NCBI RefSeq assembly: GCF_905475345.1
Contig: NC_066586.1
Location: forward strand, 13,704,400 to 13,768,399
Direction: 5' to 3'
DNA: 64,000 nt
Origin: Vespula vulgaris
Taxonomy: Eukaryota > Arthropoda > Insecta > Hymenoptera > Vespidae
Shown one piece after another: positions 46,013 through 59,188 of this stretch (position 1 is its first letter; each line of letters starts with the position of its first letter). The notes beneath the pieces were generated by a model. That model worked only from the letters and a program-made list of their open reading frames with translations, ran no database searches and was not told the DNA's origin. A program made the translations under genes and the position numbers.

Positions 46013-46201
46013 AGAGAAAGAGATTTGTTTCGAACGAAGGTCTTTGTACTCGGGCCGCTTGAAAAATGTCGAAGAACCAATCAATATCCGTCCTTTCTAA
46101 CTGGCATAAGTCGTACGTGCTCGACGAACGTTATACGCAAGGCAACGCGTGCCAGTCTCTATCGGGAGTGACGGTAACAGCTGTTGCACGTCCATTTCGA
46201 A

Positions 46202-46242
<41 letters not shown>

Positions 46243-47118
46243 ATCTCTCTATCTCTATCTCCCTTTATCTCTCTCTTTCTCTTTCTCTGTTTCACCAAGA
46301 AGGGGAGGAAAATTGGCGGCACTGATCGGCCCGTAAACACAACCTAAAAGCAGTAGATCACTCGAAGGAGAAGGTGGAGATTGAGAAGGAGGTTTCTTCT
46401 AACACATTTCTAAACGTTCACGCAAACGACGCACGGATATACATATGTATGTATGTATATAAGTATGTATGTATGTATTTTAAATAACGCACTGCGTGTC
46501 GTCTTGAAATAGTGACTTGATCGATATATACGTATCTACCCTAACAGTATCTCCCTTTTTAGGGTAAAGTGGAACGAATAGAAGGATTTTTCATAGATTT
46601 TGCATTTGTTTTTTCTCTCTTTTATAAAGTTTATAAGCGTCCATTTTTCCTTTTTTCGTATCTAAAAGAGATCATGTAACGTGAAATTGTTTGATTTAGA
46701 TAGGGAAGGTTAATGTACGCTAATATATGAATATAAATTATGTTTGTATTATATTATATTATGACTGTTATACTATAACTATTAAGTAGATGTAAATTAT
46801 TTATAATATACTAGATATAATTTATACTATTAGATATAATTTATTAGACGTTAATAATATATCTATCTATGTATATCTATGTACTATGTAAACGCAGTGT
46901 ATCTATCTAAGCATATATCTAACACATAGATATGTATATTCTAATATATTCTCCTATCAAATATGACGAATAACTGTTTTAAAAAATATTTTTGAATTAT
47001 TCTTTTTTTTCAAAACAATATATTAAGTATTTGGATTACTTCAAATTATATATAACGTTCTATGATTTCGAGCGTGAAATAATTCTTTAGGAAAATGCAA
47101 AAATTTGTTTAAAACATT

Positions 47119-47187
47119 ACATACATACATACATGCATACATACATACATACATACATACATACATACATGCATGCATGCATGCATC
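47119..47187. repeat. (CATA)n passing into (CATG)n
   Basis: About twelve CATA units with one CATG, then four CATG units. Confidence 0.92.
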
Positions 47188-47822
47188 TCTTTTCTTTTTT
47201 GATTCATTAGATACAATTGATGACCCTAAACAATGTCACATACTCTATAGCAACGTAAACAATTTCATCAATTGCCACCATATATAGCGAATATTTAAAT
47301 ATACCATTCGTGCTTTGGAAGATCGAGAACCGCTAGAATTTACGAAATATAATTTTTTTCGGATTTTGAATTCGGACTACCGAATCCGTAGAAAACATAT
47401 TACCATTGCACCATCCATAGGTATATAGAACGGAACATAGAACAAGGAAAATGGAAAATAGAACATAGAACACGGAACATAGATCACAAATCACGATCAC
47501 AAATCACTCAATCAATGCATTTCTAATTAAATCAACTTCACGATTTCCTCTTCCCTTTCTTTTTCTCTCTTTCTCTTGTTCTGTACTTCACGTTAATCGT
47601 ACATCGACCTTTTCTCTCCCTCTCTCTCTCTATTTCTCTCTTTCTTTCACTAATTTACGCCTTGTAGTCTGCTTTATAGCTTTATATTTCTGTAAGTTAA
47701 GTAGCTTAAACTTTCCGTCGAATCGTAAAGAACAATTATGCAAAATTTCATCCGGATTGAACTAAAATATTTGAAGTTCTTGGAAAATTGCAAATATATA
47801 GATTAAGGCTTTTATATTAGTA

Positions 47823-47868
<46 letters not shown>

Positions 47869-48040
47869 TATATTATATAAACATAACATAATATATTATA
47901 TAAAATTAAATCGTCCATTCTTTCTTTATTATAGCTTTAATTTCTGATTTGATCATTTATAAGTTTATTATTACATATATTTAAGTGTTCGAACTATAAA
48001 TGTTTTGAAAAAAATACCCGAGTAAATATTCGACGAAAGT

Positions 48041-48043
<3 letters not shown>

Positions 48044-48097
<54 letters not shown>
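48044..48097. repeat. (TA)n microsatellite
   Basis: More than 50 nt of uninterrupted AT dinucleotides; similar runs occur at 42573-42614, 47825-47862, 53580-53630, 56466-56512 and 58805-58854. Confidence 0.93.
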
Positions 48098-48098
<1 letters not shown>

Positions 48099-49112
48099 CA
48101 ATAAATAATATGTATCAATTCAATCGATAATACAAATAAATGATACACCTGCAGTATACATTATACAGATTAAAATAGAATCTACAGTAATATCTATTAC
48201 TATGTGATTTCCAAACAAAAAAAAAGGAAAAAAAAAACAAAAAAAGAAACAAAAAATAACGACGTTTCCTTCTTTTTTTTTCTTTTTTCTCCCATATTAC
48301 CCCTTTTTTTTATTCCAGCGGTTTTCTACAAGATAGTCGATAATTATCGTCGAAAACAGTTCGAATCGACAATACCGTTCAAGATGACGACTCCTAATAC
48401 ATGCTTTTTGTCGGCATCCTTTCTACGTTTCTTCCACAATTTTTTCATCCACTTTTTCCGCGACTTTTTCCGCGAGTTTTTCAATCATACAGCGCGTGTC
48501 CGTTATTAGCCTCACAAACGGCCAAAAAGAGACGACGGAAAGAGAGAGAGAGAGAGAGAAAGAGACAAAGAGAAAGAGAGAGCTTAGAAAAAAAAAACAT
48601 AAGAAAAAAAATAAAAGCCATATAGAAGAACCTTCGCACTTGGGATCGTCAAAAGGTGGAGCAAAAAAATGTTTCTTCACCTCAACGGACGACAACGACT
48701 ACGACAACGACTACGACGACTACGACGACGATCAGAGGGACTTTATGATCCTAATAAAGGACCCACGCGGTTGGTCGGCGGCTACGTTGAAAAGACGAAG
48801 AAGAAGAGATGATGGTGGAAATATAAGAGAAAAAGAAAAAGAAATTCAAGCAACCTTTTTTAAACCAAAAAATGCTCATAAAAATTAAAACCTACCACTA
48901 CTACCGTCTTACTGGCTACTTCGTTCCGTCCATTCTTTTCTTTCTTTCTTCCTTTTTTTTTTGCGTTTTTTATTCCTTCCTCTTTTTCCTATTTTTCTTC
49001 TGCTTCTTTTTATCTTTTTTTTTTTTTCATAAGCTAAAAAAATCAAACCTCAAACGTCTAAAGACTCTCGACTGTAATAAGGCACGTCGAGAAAGGGAAA
49101 AGATGGAGAAAT

Positions 49113-49165
<53 letters not shown>

Positions 49166-49496
49166 GAAGGGGAAAAAAAGAAGAAAAAGAAAAAAAGAAT
49201 ATGCTCACCGGGATATATCGGCGAAAACCATGAAGGAGCGGTGCAAAAAATCACGAGCAAAAAATAACAAAAAAACAAAAAAAAAATAGAAGAAAAAGGT
49301 GAGAAGAAAAATACGGAATAAAAAGGGGAACGAGAAAAAGCAATTCCTTGTCTTCGAAATATCCGCGAACAGGAGGAGGCAGAGAGAGAGAGAGAGACGC
49401 GTGGAAAAGAGTGGACGAGTGAAGAAAAGAATACGAATAACAAAAAAAAATGTGGGAGTGAGAGTAGTAGGGGAAGAAAAAAAATAACTTACGAGA

Positions 49497-49550
<54 letters not shown>

Positions 49551-49678
49551 TGTCTTTTTCGAACCGTAAAAGCGATGCAATCGGCGCAGAGCGCTGTAAC
49601 TCTGTAAATCGTGGGCCTAGGGTCGTATATCACTCATTCGAAAAATAATATCCGCGCTAGTATCTCTCCTACGCTTGT

Positions 49679-49711
<33 letters not shown>

Positions 49712-49986
49712 TTCTCTCTCACTCACTATTTCTTTCTCATACGAGAGCGACGATTTTCTTTTTCTTCCGGCTCGAACGAGTTCGCGGTGTTCTCGATGTT
49801 GTTAGTATAAGAGAAAAAAAAAAGAGAAAGAAAGAAAGACAGACAGAGAGAAAGAGGAAGAGAGAGAGAGAGAGAGAGAGAGAAGAGAGCGAAAAAAGCT
49901 ACATATTATTCATCCTTGCATTTACAAAAAGAATCAAAAAGAGAATATATATATTCTATATATATATATATAGAAATAGATAGAGA

Positions 49987-50022
<36 letters not shown>

Positions 50023-50219
50023 TGTATATATATAAAACGAACGAGAGAGCATCTCGTGCATGCTCGTATTATCTAAATTGAATTTGGCGATAGCTCTCGA
50101 TGGCTCTCGCAACGAATACCGAAATGCGGATGAAAGTAATTACCGGGTAGTTTCGAGTGAATACATTCTAAATGTAAAAAGGGGAGAAAAAGGATGGCGG
50201 CTGGTAGCAGTAGCGAACG

Positions 50220-50254
<35 letters not shown>

Positions 50255-50402
50255 GAGAGAGAGAGAGAGAAAGAGAAAGAGAGAGAGAGAGAGAGGGAGA
50301 GAAAGGGCAGACTGCTGCTGCCGCGATCGACGAGCACTCTGCTATTTTACTCTGGTTACGAATCAGTACCTCTCTGGTTTCGCTGTACCGAAAAAAAAAT
50401 CG

Positions 50403-51909
50403 ACCATTCATGCGCAGCGCCGATAAAATCTGGAAGCCGCTGAAAGAGCGCGCGATCGCATCCGCCAATAATGTCGTTGCCGACGATAGTAGCTTGCTAC
50501 TATCGGCAAATACACGCCCGACACTTTTGTACGAGCTGTACTAACGCGTAATTTCATCCACGGCTTATATCTATATATAACAAACGTACATATATTTATA
50601 TTTATATATACATATACATACATATATATGTATGTATGTATAACATGTGTGTATATATACATATATATATATATTATATATATTGCTTCAAATATATATA
50701 TATATGTATTTATGTGTTTATGTATGTATGACATATGTATATAAAATTGTACATATATATATACAAATATATATACACCCACATCGCCTCAAATATATAC
50801 ATATAAAATATTTATATATATATATATACGTATACATGTACACATATATATGTATGCATGTGTCTATATATATGTATATATATACCCACATCTATCTATA
50901 TGTATATATTTTCGAGGCGAGGAAAAAAGCGATACGTCGAAAATTATTCGGCCATTTATATCCTCGGTTATTGATCTGTACACGCATCGGGCGATATGTA
51001 AACACGCACTCTCTCCCACCCCCTTTTTCCGCCTATCCCACCCCCCTTGAATCGCCCATCCCCCTCCACCCCCTCTGGTTCTTCTCCTTTCCTCTTGCAT
51101 TCTCTCTCGCCCACGCCTATATCCGAATCGAACGATTATATATTTATGTTGAAAATACAATAATGCAAATAATGCGTGACGCCATGTTATAACGCTATTG
51201 TATTTCACCCGCGTAAGGATCCTGACGTTCGAATAAAATCCGAATGTATTATATACGTATGTAGATACGTACGGATGTAGATACATATGTATATAATACA
51301 TAAGTACGTATATATGTAATATATCATATACGTGCTTGTTATACCGAGGATATGTATTTTCGATTTTGTTGTGTCATTACGCAAACGAGCGTATTGGCGT
51401 TTCTGCGATAAAAACAATTCGTTTAAAAAAATTCTTTCCTTTTAGCGCGTACATAATTGAAACTATTTACGATCGATATGTATCTTCTTACATATATGTA
51501 ATACATACTTACATATATGCGTAGAGATAATTTATACATACATACATTTATACATACAAAAAAGAAGTATAACTTTTTAAATACAAATTCGTCGAAACCA
51601 AAGAGAAAACATGTAAATCGTTATAAAAGTGAAAAACAAAAATCCACCTTGTTGTTCCTCTCGTCGATCTGATAAAAACAAACAGCAAACAAGAAAACAA
51701 TGCGAAACAAAAATAAAACTGTGGAACAAAAAAAAAAAAAAAAGAAAAAGAAAAAGAAAAATAACGGGGAATAGGATGGAGAAGAAGAAAAACAGAAACA
51801 GGAAGTTGAAGTCGTAACATCGGTAGCAACAATTAGAGGGACGAGAGAATCGAGATAACTCATCGATATTTCGACTGGTATCGCGAAATTCGAGGCGATT
51901 CCTCTTTTC

Positions 51910-51961
<52 letters not shown>

Positions 51962-51999
51962 ATACATATATATATATAAACATACATATATATATATAA

Positions 52000-52046
<47 letters not shown>

Positions 52047-52232
52047 CTTGATACGTATGAGTACGCGTGTGTACGTGTTCGACGAAAGGGAAAAAAATTG
52101 GCCATTCATGCGAGGGACAACGATAAAATCTGAAAGCTGCTGAAAGCGTGCTCGCGCAAGATCGTATCGGCCGGTAACGCGATCCCCGTGTAACATAATG
52201 GCGCAGGAGAGCCCAGTGTCATTGTTGCCGAC
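50403..52232 (+). repeat. Second pair of diverged local duplications (1.7 kb apart)
   Basis: Copy 1 (50403-50483) and copy 2 (52102-52232) share CCATTCATGCG, then CGATAAAATCTG, AAGC-GCTGAAAG, and at the end TGTC-TTG(TTG)CCGAC. Both are preceded by an A-run. Copy 2 carries about 50 extra bases before the last block. TA-rich microsatellite DNA separates the copies. Copy 1 ends in a strong hairpin (50477-50509) that copy 2 lacks. Confidence 0.7.
51913..52041. repeat. Compound (TA)n with AAACATACA-interrupted units
   Basis: A pure (AT)n run is followed by three similar units of about 22 bp, each (TA)n then AAACATACA, then (TA)n again. Confidence 0.9.
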
Positions 52233-53580
52233 CGGGTCCAACATGAGATTTTAGGTTGGGCGCAGGATGTGCCCTCGATTTTCTCTCGAACGGCTATCAC
52301 ATAATGTGGCACGGCTTATGCTCCACGAGAGCAGGATGAATATAAGATCAAAGAGGAAGTTTAATATCTAAAGGGGACTTAAGTTTGAGCTTCGAGATAA
52401 AACGAAGAAGTTCGGTAGCACCGTGGGTGTGTCCTATCCTCCGAATATAAGATTTCTATCCTTGAGGAAAAAAAGGGACATCCTATTTCGATCGGAAATG
52501 GATATCTCCATGCTGCTCTAAGGAAATACAGCGTTTTACGAGTACCCTCTTCTCAATTTTTTTCACTTTCCACATTTTCTTAGTAAAAAAAAAAAAGAGA
52601 AAGAAAAAGAATAAAAAGAAAAAATGGGTTTATTCGTTTCGTTTCCTTTTTTTTTCTTTCTTTCTTTCTTTCTTTCTGTCTTTTCGTTTTTTCTTCCTTT
52701 TACGATTGAAATGGTTCTAAATTTTTATAAGATAACACGATCATTAAGTTCTCTTTTTTTTTTATAATGGTTAGTTGATAATATTAGATAATAATACCGA
52801 AGTGTGATTTTAGATATAAATAAAATAAATGATCGAATTTATGATTACATTTTAATTAGTCGTAAATGAGAAGTATGTAGAATATTTAAGTAGTAAATTG
52901 CGACATGTGAGATTTGGAAATATCTACAGTCGTAAGTCAGTACGATGACGTTGATTAGTTAAGATAAGAGATTATTGTCAGTCTCTTATATTATTATCGA
53001 TATTATATATCATATGATATAATAAAAATTAATTAGAAATATTACAAGTAATATGTCAAGATAGATCTTAAATGACGTTTGTACGCAGCGCCGTTGTTGA
53101 AATTCTAACGAAGTTGAATGTCGGTAATTTTCTAGGCGATCGTGTCTACGGATTAACGGGTAATTTGTTTTTTAAAGAAAGCGTACTTACCGACGAACGT
53201 TGAAGTGTGGTGGATAAAACAGCTAACGGAATAATCCACTTCGTCGATAAACTAGGAAGCGTCGGTAATAAAAGTTGCAAGCTATCCGGATTACGTAGGT
53301 CCCTGCAATAACGACATCGTATTATCCACTGCTAATGAAATTAAAATTATTACAAAGAATGATTTGGCTGTTTGTCGGTTAAATTTAACGGCCATTTTGA
53401 TATATGATCCCATGTAACGGTCATTCGTCAATATATATTACTTAACGGCCATTTTAATGTGTACTTTGAACTAACGGTTTTTTTTTTAAGTAACGTTAAA
53501 TAAGACGTAAATATGTAAAAATATGTAAAAACGATTCGATTTTCTCTATGAAAATGATTATTAGGCCATAAAAACTTGAG

Positions 53581-53633
<53 letters not shown>

Positions 53634-54698
53634 GAAAAAAGAAATATATAAATCAATTAGCACAAATTAGTTAAGTAAAATCAAACGAACAAATTATTAA
53701 ATAAATCAATCAAATTCGTAAAAAGAAATAGAAACGATTGCGACAAACTACGTAAATAAATAAAAAAAAAAGTAATCAAAAAAATAAATAAATAAAAGAG
53801 CTAATTTTTTTTATTGAGAAAAAGAATATATATATATATATACATATATATATACATATATATTCTAAACAATAGTTATGACGTAATACGTTCAAAAATG
53901 TTCGTTAATATAGTGATACACATACCTAACTGACAAACGCTTTGATTGTCTTATTTAGCATTCCTACAACGAATGAGTCTCAACGAGACAAAAGCTTTTT
54001 GTTTGAAAAGCTCATTCGTCTAAATTGGATAAAGCTAGCGCGAAAGGGAACGGTGGCAGGATCCGCGAGCGTTGAGCGTTATCCGTTTGATGTCCTCCTC
54101 AAAGCAGCAGGTTGAAACTCGTTGAAGCTACTTCCCTCCCCACTATCAACTAAAGTATGCAGGGCTGTAGAAAGCGATGACCTTAATTGTCGATCTGTAC
54201 ACCGCCTAACGAGAATCTCTCGAACTATCATTTAATGAGATGACCAATACAAACGATTGAAAATAGTTAACTTTTTAATAAAGATTGATCTGATTGGTCG
54301 ATATATTTTATAACGTAACGAGAATACGTTATTAATATTATTTCCGCTTACATATATTACGCAATATTTTATATGATTTTATTTATAAAATATCTAAAAA
54401 CCAACTTTATATAATTATAAATATACTGATTAAATAACATTTTTTAATTTATTACAATCGGAGACTTTCACTCTCTATTCTCATACGCCATCCCTGTATC
54501 GTACGAATCTAAACTTCCTGTCCGACGAGGGAATTACGCAGGGGTTTATTAAGCTTATTAACAAGGACTGCGAGGGTGGACATCCACTACGTCGTTTTCC
54601 TAAGAGAGAAAGTATCGCCTTGTCCGAAAAGGGTAACAGACGAAAGAGAATATAATTTTATCTGTATAAACTAAGTTAAGTACATTTTTCGGTACGTT

Positions 54699-54756
<58 letters not shown>

Positions 54757-56461
54757 TTCTTTATACCTCTTCGCGTAACAATACGTCATAGAAGAAGACA
54801 AAGAATTAATGTTCGTAAAAAACGCGTACACATCAGTGAAATATAATACATATCCAAATCAACAAATCTATAAGTATTACTTTAAATATATCGACTGTGA
54901 ATCGATATAGAAAAGTAGCTGTAAAGGAAAATTTATATCGACTCATACTCGACAAACGATTCGAAAGGATTAAAATTTCTCTTTGTAAAAAATTATGGTG
55001 ATCGTATAAAAGTTCGTCCATCTCATCGATTCATATACGTCGCAGAAATCATCGACATTTCGAACAACATTTTCCTATACGTATCTGTAATAATCGTTCG
55101 GCTTTAATTCTCGAGATATTAATATGAATTTTTGAAAATATTTTCAACGTGCGTTGTTGGATACACGCGTAACCAACGACAGTAAAATCTAAACCGAACT
55201 TAACCTAAACCTAAAATCACAATTAAATCAGTTTCGATCTAATTGATTTGAAATTGTTTTCGAGTTTGATTAAAATTGATTTGGGTTGAGTCAAGATTGC
55301 GTCTGGCTGGCAAATTAATAACTGTAATAACGATAAACCTTAACCTAAAGATCAAATCGAAAACGAAAATTTTCAATAACGATAGGTGAGTGTATTTCTT
55401 ATATATTTGATCGCTTTAAAGACAGTTTATTTCTCATTTCTTCAGAGCTTTTACAAAATTCAAACGTGAAACGTGTGAATATATAGCAACATTTTCTTAT
55501 ACAAGTTCTCGTACGTCTGAAAAATTTCAATTCTTCAATTTTCTTTTCTTCTTTTTTTTTTTTTTAAATTTGGCGCTTGTTTCAAATAGTTCTTTCGAAC
55601 GAAGTCATCTTCACGTCTGCGATCATCGTGCGATAATCGTTTTTATAATTAAGAGATAAACGAGTAAAGGAAAAAAAGAAGAGAAAAAAAAGAGAAAGAC
55701 AAAAGAAAAAAAGAAATATTCGAAATGATCGAAGAATAAAATAATGAAGCTTTCGAACAAAATAATGAAATACATATCCAATCTAAAATTCGTATGGCGT
55801 GATCTAACAACGACACACGGGTTCGATCGTCCCGCCATATACACATATTACTTTCTAACCTCTTGTATTCTTTTTTACGAAGGTAAGTCCCCTCTCCCTC
55901 GACGCGGATTATTAACTGCACGCTTCGCAGGTGGATTAACGGAAACGGAATTGCGAGGAATAATACGAATACGCTGTGAATTCCTTTCTTTATTTCGGTT
56001 AGGAACGAAATGAGCTAGGTTTTCTTGATTCCAATGGGAAATTCAACGGGACGACACGCAAAGAGGCTAAGTAATTCCCTTTCCTTATTCTAGTAACGCT
56101 GTTTCTTTTCTTTTCTTTTCTTTTCTTTTCTTTTCGTTTGTTATTTTTCTTTTCCTTATTTCATTGTTGACTTAAAAGATGTTAAACGTATAAACGAGTA
56201 AAACGATACTATTACGTATAATGTTTGACCTTACGTTTTATATTCAATAATGCGATCTTATTATATCGTCGATGTATAATGTGATCTTATTATATCGTCG
56301 ATGATTACTTATGTAAATATATATTTTACTTATTTTAAATTTATGTGAAATAATGAGGATAAAAGAGTATATAAAAAGATAATGATGAGAAATCTCTTAT
56401 ATATTGATTAATTCGTAGAGTGTTATATCGAAATCGTGTTATGATTAAATTGTAAAATAAT

Positions 56462-56516
<55 letters not shown>

Positions 56517-56880
56517 TAATGTTCTTTGTAATTGAAATGAAAAAGTTAGGATTATGTTCCATGTAAACTGGACATATTTAAATGAAAAAACGTTATTTTA
56601 CGATCGAAGAACTTTTCGCGAGTTAAAAATACCTACGTGTATAAATTTATATTAAAATTGAAGAATGAAATGTATCAACAAATTAAAAGTTTCGACGATA
56701 TTACGTAAAATAAAGAATTTTTATAAAAATTCAAATATACTAGAAAATCTTATGAATAATTCGATTGTGGAAGTTTAACTATGATATGATACTTATCTAC
56801 GATTTTATATGATTTTATATAGAAATCGATCATTGCGTTAATCATTACATTACAGTATTGATCTTCTTTGTTTCGTACAA
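52233..56880. other. AT-rich spacer with the TAACGG cluster and a branched inverted repeat
   Basis: Contains unique sequence at 52250-52560, the TAACGG cluster (53154-53477), (TA)n (53580-53630), an inverted repeat enclosing two smaller hairpins (53969-54019), (CT)n (54703-54750), CCTAA-rich words (55197-55216), a 29-bp direct repeat (56251-56303) and (AT)n (56466-56512). No accepted gene. Confidence 0.7.
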
Positions 56881-56899
56881 TTGTGTATATTGGATGATT

Positions 56900-57480
56900 T
56901 ATATTTATAGATATCGTATTTTCTGTCAAATTTTAAATCATGTTAAAATGAAATCATATTTATAAAGTACCGTGTTATAGGAGAGTATATGGACAAAATT
57001 TTTCTTTTATATTATATCGAAACAGTATTTACAGAATTACCACGTATGGGAACATATATTGTAATTTTTGTATCGGTCCATATTAAAATCGTATTTTCAG
57101 AATATCGTATTACAGAAGAGTGCCCCAGAAGTATTTTATCGCGTTACACGAAAACCGTGTTTTCAAGTGTCTCATTCATTAGAGAAAATTTTACAATTTT
57201 TAAATCGTGTTATATTAAAACCATATCCTCGAAATATCGCATTATAAGAGGGCATGTTTGCAATATTTTTTATTTTAACCGTGTTCTCAAGTATTAGACC
57301 ATCTTATAGAAAAAATAAAAATATTAGAAAATATTAAAAGATATTAGAAAAAAATTAAAGTATTAGACCGTGTTATAGGAATGTATTTTCTACTTTTTTC
57401 TTTTTTTTTTTTTTTCGTTCTATAACGAAACTCTTTTCACAGAAAGTAATGTTTTATAGGAGGATTGTTTCTATATTCTT
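56900..57480 (+). repeat. Diverged minisatellite, about 60-68 bp units, about eight copies
   Basis: A unit containing GTGTTATA-like or CATATTAAAA, then AACCGTATTTTCAGAATATCG-like words, recurs from about 56937 to 57480 with drift. The best-preserved copies start near 57069, 57144 and 57208. The translated frame at 56989-57297 repeats YIKTVFSEYRI-like peptides only because the DNA repeats; it is not accepted as a gene. Confidence 0.65.
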
Positions 57481-58199
57481 CTTCGAAGGGTCTCGCGGAT
57501 TTTGGTTTAAGCTGAGACATAGAAGAAGAAGAAGAAGAAAAAGAAGAAGAAGAAGAGAAGAGGGTTGTCCAATAGTGTCCCTAGTCCTGATTTAGGAAGG
57601 GATTTTAATTACCGAGGGTCAGTAAGTGTGGCTGTCCACTTGGTACAAGTATTCCAACCCTTATTTATAGTTCATTAGCATGGACTTTATCCGACGGCAG
57701 ATTAACTTATGGCTTTATATGTAAGTACGTCATTACACGGCTATTGTCTTTCTAATGTTTGAACATTCACGAGTCTTTAATTTTTATAGCATTACCAATT
57801 ACGTAAAATAAAAAATGAAAACGAAGATCAATAACGATCTATCTAAGAATTGTCTGATTTACGAAATTATCTTTATCAAAAGAGTTTACGAAAGTGATTT
57901 TAAACTTTCGTTCAAATTTCATGTTCACGATCGAAGATACATTTACATCGGATGAGTTTACAAAAGTGAGTACTGACGAGTTAATTTACTTAGTTTCTTT
58001 TAATTTTATGTTTACGTATTCGATATGTTTTAGATGGATCTCTTTTGTAAGCACGCTAAATGTGATATATAAGTTTGTAAGTATGTATGTACTTAGGTAT
58101 ATAATGTAACGTAATTATCTATTATAATCGCAATTGATTGTTATTTATATTTAATAATAATTGTTATTATTAATAATGCAATAATTACAATGTATATTG

Positions 58200-58236
<37 letters not shown>

Positions 58237-58800
58237 GTTATTTTTATTATAGAATATTATTTGCGGTAATAATTTTTAAATAAATAATTAATATTATTAA
58301 TAGTTGTATTCTTTCAGGATTGTGTCTACACAGTATATACTTATAGAATGTTCTAAAAAGTTTCTAAAATACTTTTCAAGTGAAACTAATCATACTGAAT
58401 TAAAGATGGCTAAAAAATAAATCCGACTGGATCGAAAATAACTTTCTATTTCGGTAGTATTTGGTAAGTTTCTCTCTTTATAGAATGCAGAGTGTATACA
58501 ATATGATATTTTGTTTTCAATTCAGTACGTATAAATATTTGATAAAGATTATTGCAAAAGGTATATTTATTATCTATACAAAAATGTCATTATGTTATAT
58601 TTATATATACAAAAGTGTCAATTATGTCACTTCGTACCTTTAAAAGAGGACAAAAATTTGACAGAATTTAAGTAAAATTTCTCTTTAAGAATCCAATAAA
58701 ATATTTATAATTAAAATATAGTACAATGAATTTTTTGATTTGGCATGATATAATATTATGAAATATCTGTATATCAATATAATTAATTAACATAATCATT

Positions 58801-58857
<57 letters not shown>

Positions 58858-59143
58858 TGTGTGACACAATGAAATATAAAATATTATAAAATTAAAAAAA
58901 CATATTATGAAATGTTGATATGAAGAGACATGATAGATAAAATTCATTATAAAACTTATATTTATGTATTGAAAACAAACTATTATAACAACATATTTAG
59001 AAAAGTAATATCATTAATTACTCTGACAAAATTAATTTCATTAACATATGTTAATTAAATCTCATTTTGAATCCGTGTATCTATAAAAACTTTAATCGTC
59101 AACGATATAACGATAAGACAGAATTAGCGTCTAAGAAGCATTT

Positions 59144-59188
<45 letters not shown>

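Larger units (their letters stand above)
40351..50400. other. Intergenic spacer, no certain gene
   Basis: GA/CT tracts (44463-44520, 49110-49160, 49497-49548), (TA)n (42573-42614, 47825-47862, 48044-48097), (CATA)n with (CATG)n (47119-47187) and AT-rich DNA. Unique GC-richer islands: 42360-42470, 42800-42920, 43740-44000 (RUNX consensus GACCGCG at 43876-43882; bulged inverted repeat at 43972-43996) and 44940-45140. Both strands of these islands are open for 80-160 codons, but no domain or exon structure is seen. Confidence 0.7.

Noticed and set aside
55197..55216. CCTAA-like words resembling the insect telomere repeat
   Set aside because: Only two imperfect units in an AT-rich context; too short to call an interstitial telomere tract.
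55744..56013. 89-codon frame with a GTAAGT donor-like site near 55881
   Set aside because: AT-rich, no matching upstream acceptor and no family resemblance; a single donor match is expected by chance.
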